Program-made: the position numbers and the translations under genes
Part shown: in pieces, positions 1 through 8,311 of the stretch
How positions within the stretch are numbered: the first letter of the stretch is position 1
Layout: each line of letters starts with the position of its first letter
Assembly (NCBI GenBank): GCA_036005125.1
Contig: DASYQV010000088.1
Span: forward strand, 1-13,169
Reading direction: 5' to 3'
Source: DASYQV01 sp036005125
GTDB lineage: Bacteria > Acidobacteriota > Vicinamibacteria > Vicinamibacterales > UBA2999
Length of the DNA stretch: 13,169 bases
The notes under the pieces: generated by a model
What the model was told of the DNA's origin: nothing
Seen by the model: only the letters and a program-made list of their open reading frames with translations
The model's database searches: none

Positions 1-264
1 CGCCCCGGTGCCGACCGACGGCATCCGGCCGTGGACGGCGTTGAAGCCGTGCGAGGTGCCCAGGAAGTACGCGGGGCTCTTGCTGGAGCAGCCGATGCCC
101 GACAGCTTGATGACCCGGCTGGGATCGATGCCCATCTCGTAGAAGGCGTCGATGATGCGCTCGGAAATCGCGTTGTGCCCGCAGCCGGCGCACAGCGTCG
201 TCTTGCCGCCCTTGTAGATCTGCGGTTCGAGCCCGATTCGATTCACTCTGACTGGTGTCGCCAT
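1..264 (-). CDS. korB: 2-oxoglutarate:ferredoxin oxidoreductase, beta subunit (3' part outside window)
   Basis: This is the thiamine-diphosphate-binding beta subunit of a 2-oxoacid:ferredoxin oxidoreductase. The complex decarboxylates 2-oxoglutarate to succinyl-CoA and passes electrons to ferredoxin in the cytoplasm. Only the first 88 residues are inside the window, reading off its left edge. Visible hallmarks are CAGCGHNAI (Cys25, Cys28) and GIGCSSKSPAYFLG (Cys59), which would be three of the four ligands of the family's [4Fe-4S] cluster, followed by HGFNAVHGRMPSVGTGA, typical of the beta chain. The ThDP-binding GDGD region lies beyond the edge. The ATG begins 3 bp after the korA stop codon, so the two are translationally adjacent. 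An AGGTG about 11 nt upstream is a modest ribosome binding site. Substrate is inferred from the neighbouring succinyl-CoA synthetase genes; other 2-oxoacids are possible. Confidence 0.9.
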   Translation of the reverse strand, partial: MATPVRVNRIGLEPQIYKGGKTTLCAGCGHNAISERIIDAFYEMGIDPSRVIKLSGIGCSSKSPAYFLGTSHGFNAVHGRMPSVGTGA

Positions 265-267
265 GGT

Positions 268-2160
268 TTAGTCCACACCTGCGGTGCCGGCGCTCATGCG
301 CACGCCCGTCTTCTTCGCCACTTCGAACCCTTCCTGCGCCAGGACGTCGTCGGTGATGCTGCGGGCGTCGATGGGCAGGCCGTTGTAGTGCAGCACGCTG
401 CGCAGCTTGGTCTGCTGCTCCGGCGTCAGCTCCAGCTTCATCAGCTGCAGCAGCTGCGCGTCGCGGTTCTGCTCGATCACGTAGATCCGCTCGTGCGCGT
501 CGACGAACGCCGCAAGCTCCTCGGTGAAGGGATACGCCCGGAGCCGGAAGTACGACGTCTCGACGCTGGTCTCCTCGCGCAGCTGATCCCGGCTTTCCTC
601 GGTCGCGTAATCGGACGTCCCGTAGCCGATGAAGCCGATCTTCGCCTTCGGATTGCTGTCCACCGCCGGCTTCGGCACGTACGTGCGCGCCGTCTCGAAC
701 TTGCGGAGGAGCCGGTCCATGTTGTCCACGTAATCGTCCGGCCGCTCGCTGTACTGCCCCTTCGCGTTGTGGCCGGAGCCGCGCGCGAAATAGGCCGGCA
801 TGCCGTCGCCGGGAATCGTGCGGTACGCGATGCCGTCGCCGTCGACGTCCTTGTAGCGGCCCCACTCGCCCAGTTTCTTCAGCGTTTCTTCGGTCAGCAG
901 CTTGCCGCGGTTGGGCGGCTTGTCCGGATACTTGAACCCGCTCGACATCCAGTTGTTCATGCCGAGGTCGAGGTCCATCATCACGAACACTGGCGTCTGG
1001 AACTGCTCGGCGAGATCGAACGCCTCCATCGACATCGTGTAGCACTCTTCAACCGACGAAGGGATGATCATGATGTGCTTCGTGTCGCCGTGCGACAAAA
1101 ACGCGGTGATCAGCAGGTCGCCTTGCGCCGTGCGCGTCGGCAACCCGGTTGAGGGTCCGACCCGCTGGACGTCGAAGATGACCGCGGGCGCCTCGGCGTA
1201 GTACGCCAGGCCCGAGAACTCCGACATGAGCGAGATGCCAGGACCCGCCGTGGCGGTCATCGAACGCGCGCCCGCCCAGCTCGCACCGAGCACCATGCCG
1301 AGCGACGCGATTTCGTCTTCGGCCTGCACGATCGCGAACGTCGCTTTCCCTGTTTCCTTGTCGATCCGGTACTTCTTCATGTAGGTGATGAGGGTCTCGC
1401 AGAGCGAGGACGAGGGCGTGATCGGATACCACGCGACGACGGTGCAGCCGGCCATCATGCAGCCGACGGCGGCCGCGGCATTGCCCTCGATGAGGATCAT
1501 CCCCTGCGTCTTGTTCATCCGCTCGACGTGGAACGGGTCGCCCTTCGGGAGGTGCTGCTCGGCGAAGTCCCAGCCGGCCTTGAGCGCGCCCATGTTCAGC
1601 TGGGCGGCTTTCGCCTTCTTTCCAAGCTGCTTCATGAGCGCCTTCTCCATCTCGCCCATGTCGATGTCCAGCAGCTTGGCCAGGATGCCATCGTAGATCA
1701 TGTTGCGCACGAGGCGGCGCAGCTTCGCGTCGGGGCAGACGGGCGCCACGAGCTTGTCGAACGGCACGGGATAGAAGGTGAGATCGGTCCGCAGGCCGTT
1801 CAGCTTGAGCGGCTCGTCATAGACCACCGCTGCGCCGGGTTGGAGTGTGAGCACGTCCTCCCGGGCGGTCTCCGGGTTCATCGCAACGAGGAAGTCGATC
1901 TCTTTCTTGCGTCCGATGTAGCCGTTCTTGTTCGCACGGATGGTGTACCAGGTGGGCAGCCCCGCGATGTTCGAGGGGAACATGTTCTTGCCCGAAACCG
2001 GGATGCCCATCTGGAAGATTGAGCGGATGAGAACGAGGTTGGCGGTCTGGCTACCGGATCCGTTGACGGTTGCGACCTGGATGGTGAAGTCGTTGACGAC
2101 CCGCTGCCCCGATCGCTGGGCGGCGGGTTCTTCCTGTTCGACGAGGCCGCTGGGCGCCAT
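268..2160 (-). CDS. korA: 2-oxoglutarate:ferredoxin oxidoreductase, fused gamma-alpha subunit
   Basis: A 630-residue partner of KorB. Roughly residues 25-185 form the gamma (CoA-contacting) domain. From about residue 220 it is the pyrimidine-binding alpha domain, with YPITPSSS at 245-252, EDEIAS, GPGISLMSEFSGLAYYAE and QRVGPSTGLPTRTAQGD. This gamma-alpha fusion is normal for two-subunit KOR enzymes in many bacteria. A DVDGDGI segment (438-444) looks like a calcium-type acidic loop. A GTG six bases further upstream is in frame, but I chose the ATG at 2160 because AGGAG (2169-2173 on this strand) lies 8 nt before it and only 2 nt before the GTG. The gene sits between sucD and korB on the same strand. 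The complex would supply succinyl-CoA to SucCD, or consume it if the cycle runs reductively. Confidence 0.93.
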   Translation of the reverse strand: MAPSGLVEQEEPAAQRSGQRVVNDFTIQVATVNGSGSQTANLVLIRSIFQMGIPVSGKNMFPSNIAGLPTWYTIRANKNGYIGRKKEIDFLVAMNPETAREDVLTLQPGAAVVYDEPLKLNGLRTDLTFYPVPFDKLVAPVCPDAKLRRLVRNMIYDGILAKLLDIDMGEMEKALMKQLGKKAKAAQLNMGALKAGWDFAEQHLPKGDPFHVERMNKTQGMILIEGNAAAAVGCMMAGCTVVAWYPITPSSSLCETLITYMKKYRIDKETGKATFAIVQAEDEIASLGMVLGASWAGARSMTATAGPGISLMSEFSGLAYYAEAPAVIFDVQRVGPSTGLPTRTAQGDLLITAFLSHGDTKHIMIIPSSVEECYTMSMEAFDLAEQFQTPVFVMMDLDLGMNNWMSSGFKYPDKPPNRGKLLTEETLKKLGEWGRYKDVDGDGIAYRTIPGDGMPAYFARGSGHNAKGQYSERPDDYVDNMDRLLRKFETARTYVPKPAVDSNPKAKIGFIGYGTSDYATEESRDQLREETSVETSYFRLRAYPFTEELAAFVDAHERIYVIEQNRDAQLLQLMKLELTPEQQTKLRSVLHYNGLPIDARSITDDVLAQEGFEVAKKTGVRMSAGTAGVD

Positions 2161-2168
2161 GCACACTA

Positions 2169-2173
2169 CTCCT
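2169..2173 (-). promoter_or_regulatory. Ribosome binding site of korA (AGGAG)
   Basis: AGGAG on the minus strand, 8 nt before the ATG at 2160. It decides the start codon against the in-frame GTG at 2166. Confidence 0.7.
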
Positions 2174-2192
2174 GTACGCGTTGTATAGCTGG

Positions 2193-2198
2193 AGTATA
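2193..2198 (-). promoter_or_regulatory. Possible -10 box upstream of korA
   Basis: TATACT on the minus strand, 32 nt before the korA AGGAG-ATG unit ends. No convincing -35 is present about 17 bp upstream, where the heptamer repeats lie. It could allow korAB to be transcribed separately from sucCD, but the evidence is one hexamer only. Confidence 0.25.
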
Positions 2199-2210
2199 CC
2201 GGATCACGAA

Positions 2211-2249
2211 AGGCATCAGGGATCAGGCATCAGGCATCAGAGGCATCAG
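2211..2249. repeat. Short AGGCATC heptamer repeats between sucD and korA
   Basis: About 39 bp made mostly of AGGCATC-type heptamers, imperfectly tandem. It fills most of the 99-bp gap between sucD and korA. The same word appears inverted at 4413-4511 and in variant form at 8212-8314. Confidence 0.75.
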
Positions 2250-2259
2250 CCTTGCGCTT

Positions 2260-3132
2260 TCACCGGCCGAGCGCCTCTTTGACGGCCTGACCCATATCGG
2301 CGGGACTCTTTACGACGCGGACACCCGCGCCGGCCAGGGCTGATATCTTTTCCGCCGCGGTTCCCTTGCCCCCCGCGATGATGGCGCCGGCGTGTCCCAT
2401 TCTGCGACCCGGGGGGGCCGTCTGCCCTGCGATGAAGCCGACGATCGGCTTCCAGAAGCCGTGGCGGATGAAGTCCGCGGCCTCCTCTTCGGCGGTGCCG
2501 CCAATCTCCCCGATCATGATGACGGCGTCGGTATCCGGATCGGCCTGAAACAGCTTGAGGGCGTCCATGAAGCTCGTGCCGATCAGCGGGTCGCCGCCAA
2601 TGCCGATGCAGGTGGTCTGCCCCATCCCCTGACGGGTAAGCTGGTGAATTGCCTCGTAGGTCAGCGTTCCGCTCTTCGAGACGATGCCGATACGGCCCTC
2701 GCGACAGATGTTCTGCGGGATGATACCGGCCTTGCCCTTGCCGGGCGAGATGATGCCCGGACAGTTCGGCCCGACGAGCCGTGTCGGCTTGCCCTCGAGG
2801 AATTCGAGGGCGCGCATCATGTCGAGCGTCGGAATCCCTTCGGTGATACAGACGACGAGCGCAATCCCTGCGTCGGCCGCCTCCATGATCGCGTCGGCCG
2901 CAAAGGGCGGCGGCACGAAGATGACCGACGCGTTGGCGCCTGTTTGCTTCACGGCTTCGGCAACGGTATCGAAGATGGGCCACCCTTCGTGCGTGGTGCC
3001 CCCCTTCCCCGGCGTCACGCCGCCGACCACCTTGGTGCCGTAGGCGGCCGCCTGCTTGGCGTGAAACGTGCCCTCGCGGCCCGTCAGGCCCTGAACGATC
3101 AGTCGGGTATTGCTATCGAGTAGAACGGCCAT
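2260..3132 (-). CDS. sucD: Succinyl-CoA synthetase (ADP/GDP-forming), alpha subunit
   Basis: A 290-residue protein, the usual SucD length. With SucC it interconverts succinyl-CoA and succinate coupled to NDP phosphorylation. The N-terminal CoA-binding Rossmann domain shows GLTGREGTFHAKQA (15-28), then GPNCPGIISPGKGKAGI (121-137), VSKSGTLTYE, and the active-site GRRMGHAGAI, in which His247 is the phospho-histidine by family comparison. The ATG at 3132 has AGGA 5 nt upstream. The gene lies downstream of sucC on the same strand, separated by 98 bp that carry a twin-hairpin element (3158-3214). That is unusually wide for two subunits made in equal amounts, and the hairpins could affect relative expression. 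All key residues visible are intact. Confidence 0.97.
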   Translation of the reverse strand: MAVLLDSNTRLIVQGLTGREGTFHAKQAAAYGTKVVGGVTPGKGGTTHEGWPIFDTVAEAVKQTGANASVIFVPPPFAADAIMEAADAGIALVVCITEGIPTLDMMRALEFLEGKPTRLVGPNCPGIISPGKGKAGIIPQNICREGRIGIVSKSGTLTYEAIHQLTRQGMGQTTCIGIGGDPLIGTSFMDALKLFQADPDTDAVIMIGEIGGTAEEEAADFIRHGFWKPIVGFIAGQTAPPGRRMGHAGAIIAGGKGTAAEKISALAGAGVRVVKSPADMGQAVKEALGR

Positions 3133-3157
3133 TGAGGTCCTGTGTGAAACGAACGTA

Positions 3158-3214
3158 CGCAGGCTGGGTCTTCAGACCCGGCGCGGCATGCCGCATCTAA
3201 AGATGCGGCCTACG
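3158..3214. repeat. Twin-hairpin (REP-like) element, copy 1, between sucC and sucD
   Basis: A 57-bp unit with a 5-bp outer stem (3158-3162 with 3210-3214, one non-Watson-Crick pair) enclosing two 20-nt hairpins with 9-bp stems and 2-nt loops. One is at 3163-3182 (stem core GGGTCT/AGACCC) and the other at 3190-3209 (stem core CCGCATCT/AGATGCGG). The linker is 7 nt. It is an inverted copy of 7359-7412, differing at three bases plus a 3-nt linker indel. No U-tract follows, so it is not a canonical terminator. Confidence 0.85.
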
Positions 3215-3230
3215 TACAACACGAACGTAC

Positions 3231-4400
3231 CTACGCATGCGCCGCGGCCAGGGCCACAACCTTGTCGGCGGCCTCGCCCATCGAGTCAGCCGTCGTGAAG
3301 TTGAGCCCGCTCTCTTTGAGCATCCGCTTGCCCTCCTCGACGTTCGTGCCTTCCATGCGGATGACGATCGGCACCGGCACGCCAAGCTCCTTGACGGCGG
3401 CGATGACGCCCTGGGCGAGCACGTCGCAGCGCAGGATGCCACCGAAGATGTTGATCAGCACGGCCCTCACGTTTCGATCGGACATCAGGATCTTGAACGC
3501 GTTGCGGATCTGCTCGGCGTTGGCGCCGCCGCCGACGTCGAGGAAGTTCGCCGGCTCCCCGCCCGCGAGCTTGATGATGTCCATGGTCGCCATCGCGAGG
3601 CCAGCCCCGTTGACCATGCAGCCGATGTTGCCGTCGAGGCGGATGTAGTTGAGCGAGTACTTCGACGCCTCGACCTCGAGCGGATCTTCCTCGGTCAGGT
3701 CGCGCAGATCCTTGAGGTCCGGGTGGCGGTACAGGGCGTTGTCGTCGAAGGTGACCTTGGCGTCGAGCGCCAGCAGGTCGCCGCCCCTGGTCACGATGAG
3801 GGGGTTGATTTCGATCATCGAGGCATCGGTCTCCAGAAACGCCCGGTAGATCGCGGCGAGCAGCTTGACGGACTTGTTCGCCTGATCCGCGTCGAGGCCC
3901 ATGCCGAAGGCGAGCTGGCGCGCCTGGAACGGTATGACGCCCGTGCCACGGTCGACATACACGCGCAGGATCTGTTCAGGCGTCCTGGCCGCTACCTCTT
4001 CGATATCCATGCCCCCGGCGGCGCTCGCGATGATCACCGGGCAAGCGGCCGCGCGGTCGATGACGATGCTGAGATACAACTCACGGACGATGTCGAGCCC
4101 CTGCTCGACGAGCACGCGGCCGACCTGCTTGCCTTCGGGCCCCGTCTGATGTGTGACGAGGTTCATGCCGAGCATCTGCTTGGCCAGCTGCTCGGCTTCG
4201 TCAGGTGACTTTGCGAGCTTGACGCCGCCGCCCTTGCCGCGGCCACCCGCATGGATCTGCGCCTTCACGACAACGATCTTCGTGCCGAGACGCCGAGCGA
4301 TCTCGCCCGCTTCCGCGGCCGAGAACGCGACCTCGCCCTGCGGAATCGGCACACCGAACCGCGCGAGTACCGCTTTGGCTTGATATTCGTGGATCTTCAC
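3231..4400 (-). CDS. sucC: Succinyl-CoA synthetase (ADP/GDP-forming), beta subunit
   Basis: A 389-residue ATP-grasp subunit, full family length. It begins MKIHEYQAKAVLARFGVP, the conserved SucC N-terminus, which fixes the start at a GTG codon although no clear ribosome binding site precedes it. ATP-grasp signatures are KAQIHAGGRGKGGG (46-59), EINPLIV, DAKVTFDD and GNIGCMVNGAGLAMATMD, followed by the CoA-ligase domain with FLDVGGGA and NIFGGILRCD. It binds nucleotide and succinate and pairs with SucD. It is the first gene of the minus-strand set sucC-sucD-korA-korB. Upstream lie heptamer repeats and the inverted repeats shared with divergent sdhC. No good sigma-70 promoter for sucC could be read there. 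Confidence 0.97.
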   Translation of the reverse strand: MKIHEYQAKAVLARFGVPIPQGEVAFSAAEAGEIARRLGTKIVVVKAQIHAGGRGKGGGVKLAKSPDEAEQLAKQMLGMNLVTHQTGPEGKQVGRVLVEQGLDIVRELYLSIVIDRAAACPVIIASAAGGMDIEEVAARTPEQILRVYVDRGTGVIPFQARQLAFGMGLDADQANKSVKLLAAIYRAFLETDASMIEINPLIVTRGGDLLALDAKVTFDDNALYRHPDLKDLRDLTEEDPLEVEASKYSLNYIRLDGNIGCMVNGAGLAMATMDIIKLAGGEPANFLDVGGGANAEQIRNAFKILMSDRNVRAVLINIFGGILRCDVLAQGVIAAVKELGVPVPIVIRMEGTNVEEGKRMLKESGLNFTTADSMGEAADKVVALAAAHA

Positions 4401-4412
4401 GATTGTTAGACC

Positions 4413-4511
4413 GATGCCTGAGACAGCCCTGATGCCTGATACCTGAGACCTGATGCCTGAGACGGCCCTGATGCCTGATGCCTGATACCTGATGCCTGAT
4501 AGCTGATGCCT
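4413..4511. repeat. Degenerate heptamer array (GATGCCT) upstream of sucC
   Basis: About 99 bp built from GATGCCT, GATACCT and GAGACCT words with a 7-nt period. It includes an 18-nt superunit GATGCCTGAGACRGCCCT at 4413-4430 and 4452-4469. The latter occurs exactly inverted at 8241-8258, and a variant occurs at 8268-8285. The array lies directly in the sucC 5' region. It shows no ORF and no promoter that I can support. Confidence 0.85.
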
Positions 4512-4541
4512 AGAGGATGCTAGACGTTGCGACTGCTATTT

Positions 4542-4598
4542 GGCAACCTGTCAAGGGCTCTGCCGTTGATATTCTGGCAGAGCCCTTGACTGGTTGCC
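4542..4598. repeat. 57-bp inverted repeat, sucC/sdhC divergent region
   Basis: Arms of 23 nt (4542-4564 and 4576-4598) match at 22 of 23 positions around an 11-nt centre; the inner 15 bp (GTCAAGGGCTCTGCC) are perfect. Each arm carries an outward-facing TTGAC word: TTGACA reading leftward and TTGACT reading rightward. These resemble -35 boxes, but no matching -10 sits at 16-18 bp on either side. It could be an operator, a processing stem or a small-element remnant; function unknown. Confidence 0.8.
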
Positions 4599-4611
4599 CA
4601 GCGTCTTTTTG

Positions 4612-4626
4612 GCGCGCTTCGCGCGC
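4612..4626. repeat. Short GC palindrome (GCGCGC-TTC-GCGCGC)
   Basis: A perfect 6-bp stem with a 3-nt loop lying between the two larger inverted repeats. A T5 run precedes it on the plus strand, so on the minus strand it would be followed by A residues and not by a U-tract. It is therefore not a canonical terminator. Confidence 0.6.
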
Positions 4627-4627
4627 T

Positions 4628-4686
4628 TAGTCCGTTATGCGTCCGACAGCGGACAAAATTCTGGTTGGGAGCCGCATAACGGACTA
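4628..4686. repeat. 59-bp inverted repeat overlapping the sdhC 5' end
   Basis: Perfect 14-bp arms TAGTCCGTTATGCG (4628-4641) and its complement (4673-4686) separated by 31 bp. The left arm contains the first in-frame ATG of sdhC. The right arm lies in the spacer of the proposed sdhC promoter. Two half-sites about 45 bp centre to centre would suit a regulator binding twice. Confidence 0.8.
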
Positions 4687-5415
4687 CTACAATCGTACGG
4701 ATTTGAGCACCACAATCTCGTCGTCGATTGGCACCGAAGCGCGCGCCGGAACGTTCACGCGGTCTCGTGTGTTCTCTTCGTCGGTCGGCAGCAAGCTGGT
4801 GATCGCGTTGACCGGGCTCGGCCTGCTTGTTTTCCTGATTCTCCACCTGTCTGGCAATCTGCTCTTCCTCGTCGGCCCGGCCGCCTTCAACGAATACAGC
4901 CACCGTCTGGTGAGCAATCCGCTGATTTACGTCATCGAGGCCGGGCTGGCCGCTGTATTTCTGCTGCACGTCTACAAGACCATCAATCTCTATCTCGTCT
5001 CCAGAGAGGCAAGGCCCGTGCGCTACGTGCGCAAGGAACGCGCGGGCGGTCCGAGTCGCAAGAACGCCGCGTCGAGCAGCATGATCCTGACCGGTGTGAT
5101 CACGTTCGTGTTCGTCGTCCTGCACCTGCGTACCTTCAAGTTCGGGGCGTGGTATCTGACGAAGGGCGGCGTGCGCGATTTGTACAGGCTGCAGCTCGAG
5201 ATCTTCAGTCATCCGGGGTACGTGGTCTTCTACATGGTGTCGATGGTGGTCATCGGGTTTCATCTCTGGCATGGCGTGCCGAGCGCCGCGCAATCCCTCG
5301 GCTTCGACCATCCGAAGTACGCGAGGATTTTCTGGATGGGCCGGGTGCTGGCCGTCGTGATCGCTGGCGGGTTCTTTGTCCTTCCCATCTACACGTATTT
5401 CGTAGGAGCACGATC

Positions 5416-5419
<4 letters not shown>
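4637..5419 (+). CDS. sdhC: Succinate dehydrogenase / fumarate reductase, cytochrome b membrane subunit
   Basis: A single large membrane anchor of the b558 type. It should bind two hemes b and hand electrons to menaquinone, replacing the SdhC plus SdhD pair of enterobacteria. Five hydrophobic helices are visible at about 52-78, 96-120, 148-166, 195-215 and 235-256 (numbered from this ATG). Candidate heme ligands are His70 (LILHLSGN), His111 (LHVYKT), His163 (VLHLRTF) and His209/His212 (GFHLWHG). The coordinates give the longest ORF from the only ATG. That ATG lies inside an inverted repeat and upstream of the likely promoter, and the family normally starts about 10 residues before SSVGSKLVIALTG. 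The true start is therefore probably later: TTG 4703 or GTG 4769. The stop codon overlaps the sdhA GTG by 4 bp. Identity is firm; only the start is doubtful. Confidence 0.9.
4665..4693 (+). promoter_or_regulatory. Candidate sigma-70-type promoter for sdhCAB
   Basis: TTGGGA (4665-4670), a 17-bp spacer, then TACAAT (4688-4693): four of six and five of six consensus positions. It predicts transcription starting near 4700, downstream of the ATG at 4637. The right arm of the 59-bp inverted repeat fills most of the spacer, so a protein bound there would compete with RNA polymerase. Confidence 0.5.
5404..5408 (+). promoter_or_regulatory. Ribosome binding site of sdhA (AGGAG)
   Basis: AGGAG inside the end of sdhC, 7 nt before the GTG at 5416. 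It decides the start of sdhA. Confidence 0.75.
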
Positions 5420-7325
<1,906 letters not shown>

Positions 7326-7329
<4 letters not shown>

Positions 7330-7346
7330 GCAGTAGGCAGTAGGCA
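7326..7346. repeat. Three tandem GTAGGCA heptamers over the sdhA stop
   Basis: Three perfect 7-bp copies. The first contains the sdhA TAG stop codon (7327-7329). In rotated form the word is AGGCAGT, close to the AGGCATC heptamers elsewhere in the window. Confidence 0.8.
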
Positions 7347-7358
7347 GCAATAGGCTTT

Positions 7359-7412
7359 CGTAGGCCGCATCTTTAGATGCGGCACGCGCCGGGTCTAAAG
7401 ACCCGGCCTACG
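7359..7412. repeat. Twin-hairpin (REP-like) element, copy 2, between sdhA and sdhB
   Basis: A 54-bp unit with fully paired architecture: CGTAG/CTACG outer stem (7359-7363, 7408-7412), hairpin 7364-7383 (GCCGCATCT, loop TT), 4-nt linker, hairpin 7388-7407 (GCCGGGTCT, loop AA). It occupies half of the 110-bp sdhA-sdhB gap. It has the same orientation relative to gene transcription as the copy between sucC and sucD. Confidence 0.88.
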
Positions 7413-7439
7413 AGTGAACGGGCATCAGGCGAACGGACG

Positions 7440-8198
7440 ATGGCAACGATTTCAGTCAAGTTGAAGGTCTGGAGACAACCCGCACCGGACGCGGCCGGAC
7501 AGCTTGTCGACTACGCGGCGAACAAGATCAACACCGATATGTCGTTTCTCGAGATGCTCGATGTGGTCAACGAAGGGTTGATCAAACAGGGTCACGAGGC
7601 CATTGCCTTCGACTCGGACTGCCGCGAGGGCATCTGCGGCGCGTGCGGCCTCGTCATCAACGGAATCGCCCACGGTCCGCTGCGCGGCGCGACCACCTGC
7701 CAGCTCCACATGCGCAGCTTCAAGGACGGCGAAACGATCATCGTGGAGCCATGGCGCGCGAAAGCCTTTCCGGTCATCAAGGATCTGGTGGTGGACCGGA
7801 GCGCATTCGACCGCATCATCGCGGCCGGCGGCTACGTCTCGTTCAATACCGGCGGGGCGCCCGACGGCAACACGATCCCGATTCCGAAGGACGTCGCCGA
7901 GAAGGCCATGGACTCGGCCGCCTGCATCGGCTGCGGCGCCTGCGTCGCGGCGTGCAAGAACGCCGCGGCGCACCTCTTCACGTCGGCGAAAATCGCGCAC
8001 CTCGGCCGGCTCCCTCAGGGACAGGCCGAACGCTACCGCCGCGTGATCCGGATGGTGGATCAGATGGATGCCGAGGGTTTCGGGATGTGCTCGAACGAGG
8101 GCGAGTGCGAGGCCGTGTGCCCCAAGGAGATACCAATCTCGAACATCGCGAGGATGAACCGCGATTACGTGAAGGCGCTCTGGAAGGCTGCGCCTTGA
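7440..8198 (+). CDS. sdhB: Succinate dehydrogenase / fumarate reductase, iron-sulfur subunit
   Basis: A 252-residue electron-transfer subunit linking the SdhA flavin to the SdhC hemes. The N-terminal ferredoxin fold holds the [2Fe-2S] ligands Cys61, Cys66, Cys69 and Cys87. The 17-residue gap before Cys87 is longer than in E. coli and typical of the one-cytochrome group. The C-terminal helical domain has CIGCGACVAAC (162-172) for [4Fe-4S], and Cys217, Cys223 and Cys227 (CSNEGECEAVC) for [3Fe-4S]. Start is the ATG beginning MATISVKLKVW; the frame stays open upstream to 7377, but that part is the twin-hairpin repeat. The ribosome binding site is weak (AGG about 10 nt or GGA about 3 nt upstream). 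The 110-bp repeat-filled gap after sdhA contrasts with the tight sdhC-sdhA overlap. Confidence 0.96.
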   Translation: MATISVKLKVWRQPAPDAAGQLVDYAANKINTDMSFLEMLDVVNEGLIKQGHEAIAFDSDCREGICGACGLVINGIAHGPLRGATTCQLHMRSFKDGETIIVEPWRAKAFPVIKDLVVDRSAFDRIIAAGGYVSFNTGGAPDGNTIPIPKDVAEKAMDSAACIGCGACVAACKNAAAHLFTSAKIAHLGRLPQGQAERYRRVIRMVDQMDAEGFGMCSNEGECEAVCPKEIPISNIARMNRDYVKALWKAAP

Positions 8199-8211
8199 GC
8201 AGCACCTTCAG

Positions 8212-8311
8212 CAGGCCTCAGGCACCAGGCCTCAGGAATCAGGGCCGTCTCAGGCATCAGGCAGGCTGAGGCCTAAGACAGCCCTGAGGCCTGAGGCCTG
8301 ATTCCTGAGGC

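Noticed and set aside
31..1152. Long plus-strand open frame opposite korAB (and similar ones opposite sucCD, mdh, serA)
   Set aside because: These are high-GC mirror frames of well-recognised genes. Their translations are Arg/His/Val-rich without known motifs, and they have no independent start signals.
4413..4511. CRISPR array
   Set aside because: The repeats are 7 bp with no unique spacers of regular length, and there are no cas genes.
4501..4554. Complete sigma-70 promoter for sucC using TTGACA on the minus strand (4549-4554)
   Set aside because: No -10-like hexamer occurs 16-18 bp downstream; the nearest TAGCAT is 26 bp away.
4542..4626. Rho-independent terminator
   Set aside because: The stems are not directly followed by a T-run on either strand, and the region lies between divergent gene starts where no gene ends.
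4628..4686. Integron attC-like site (GTTATGC ... GCATAAC)
   Set aside because: The core words are in the wrong order for attC, do not satisfy GTTRRRY/RYYYAAC, and there is no integrase or cassette gene.
4594..5415. N-terminal extension of sdhA by 274 codons
   Set aside because: It is sdhC read in another frame. SdhA has its own GTG with AGGAG at the right distance and a conserved N-terminus there.
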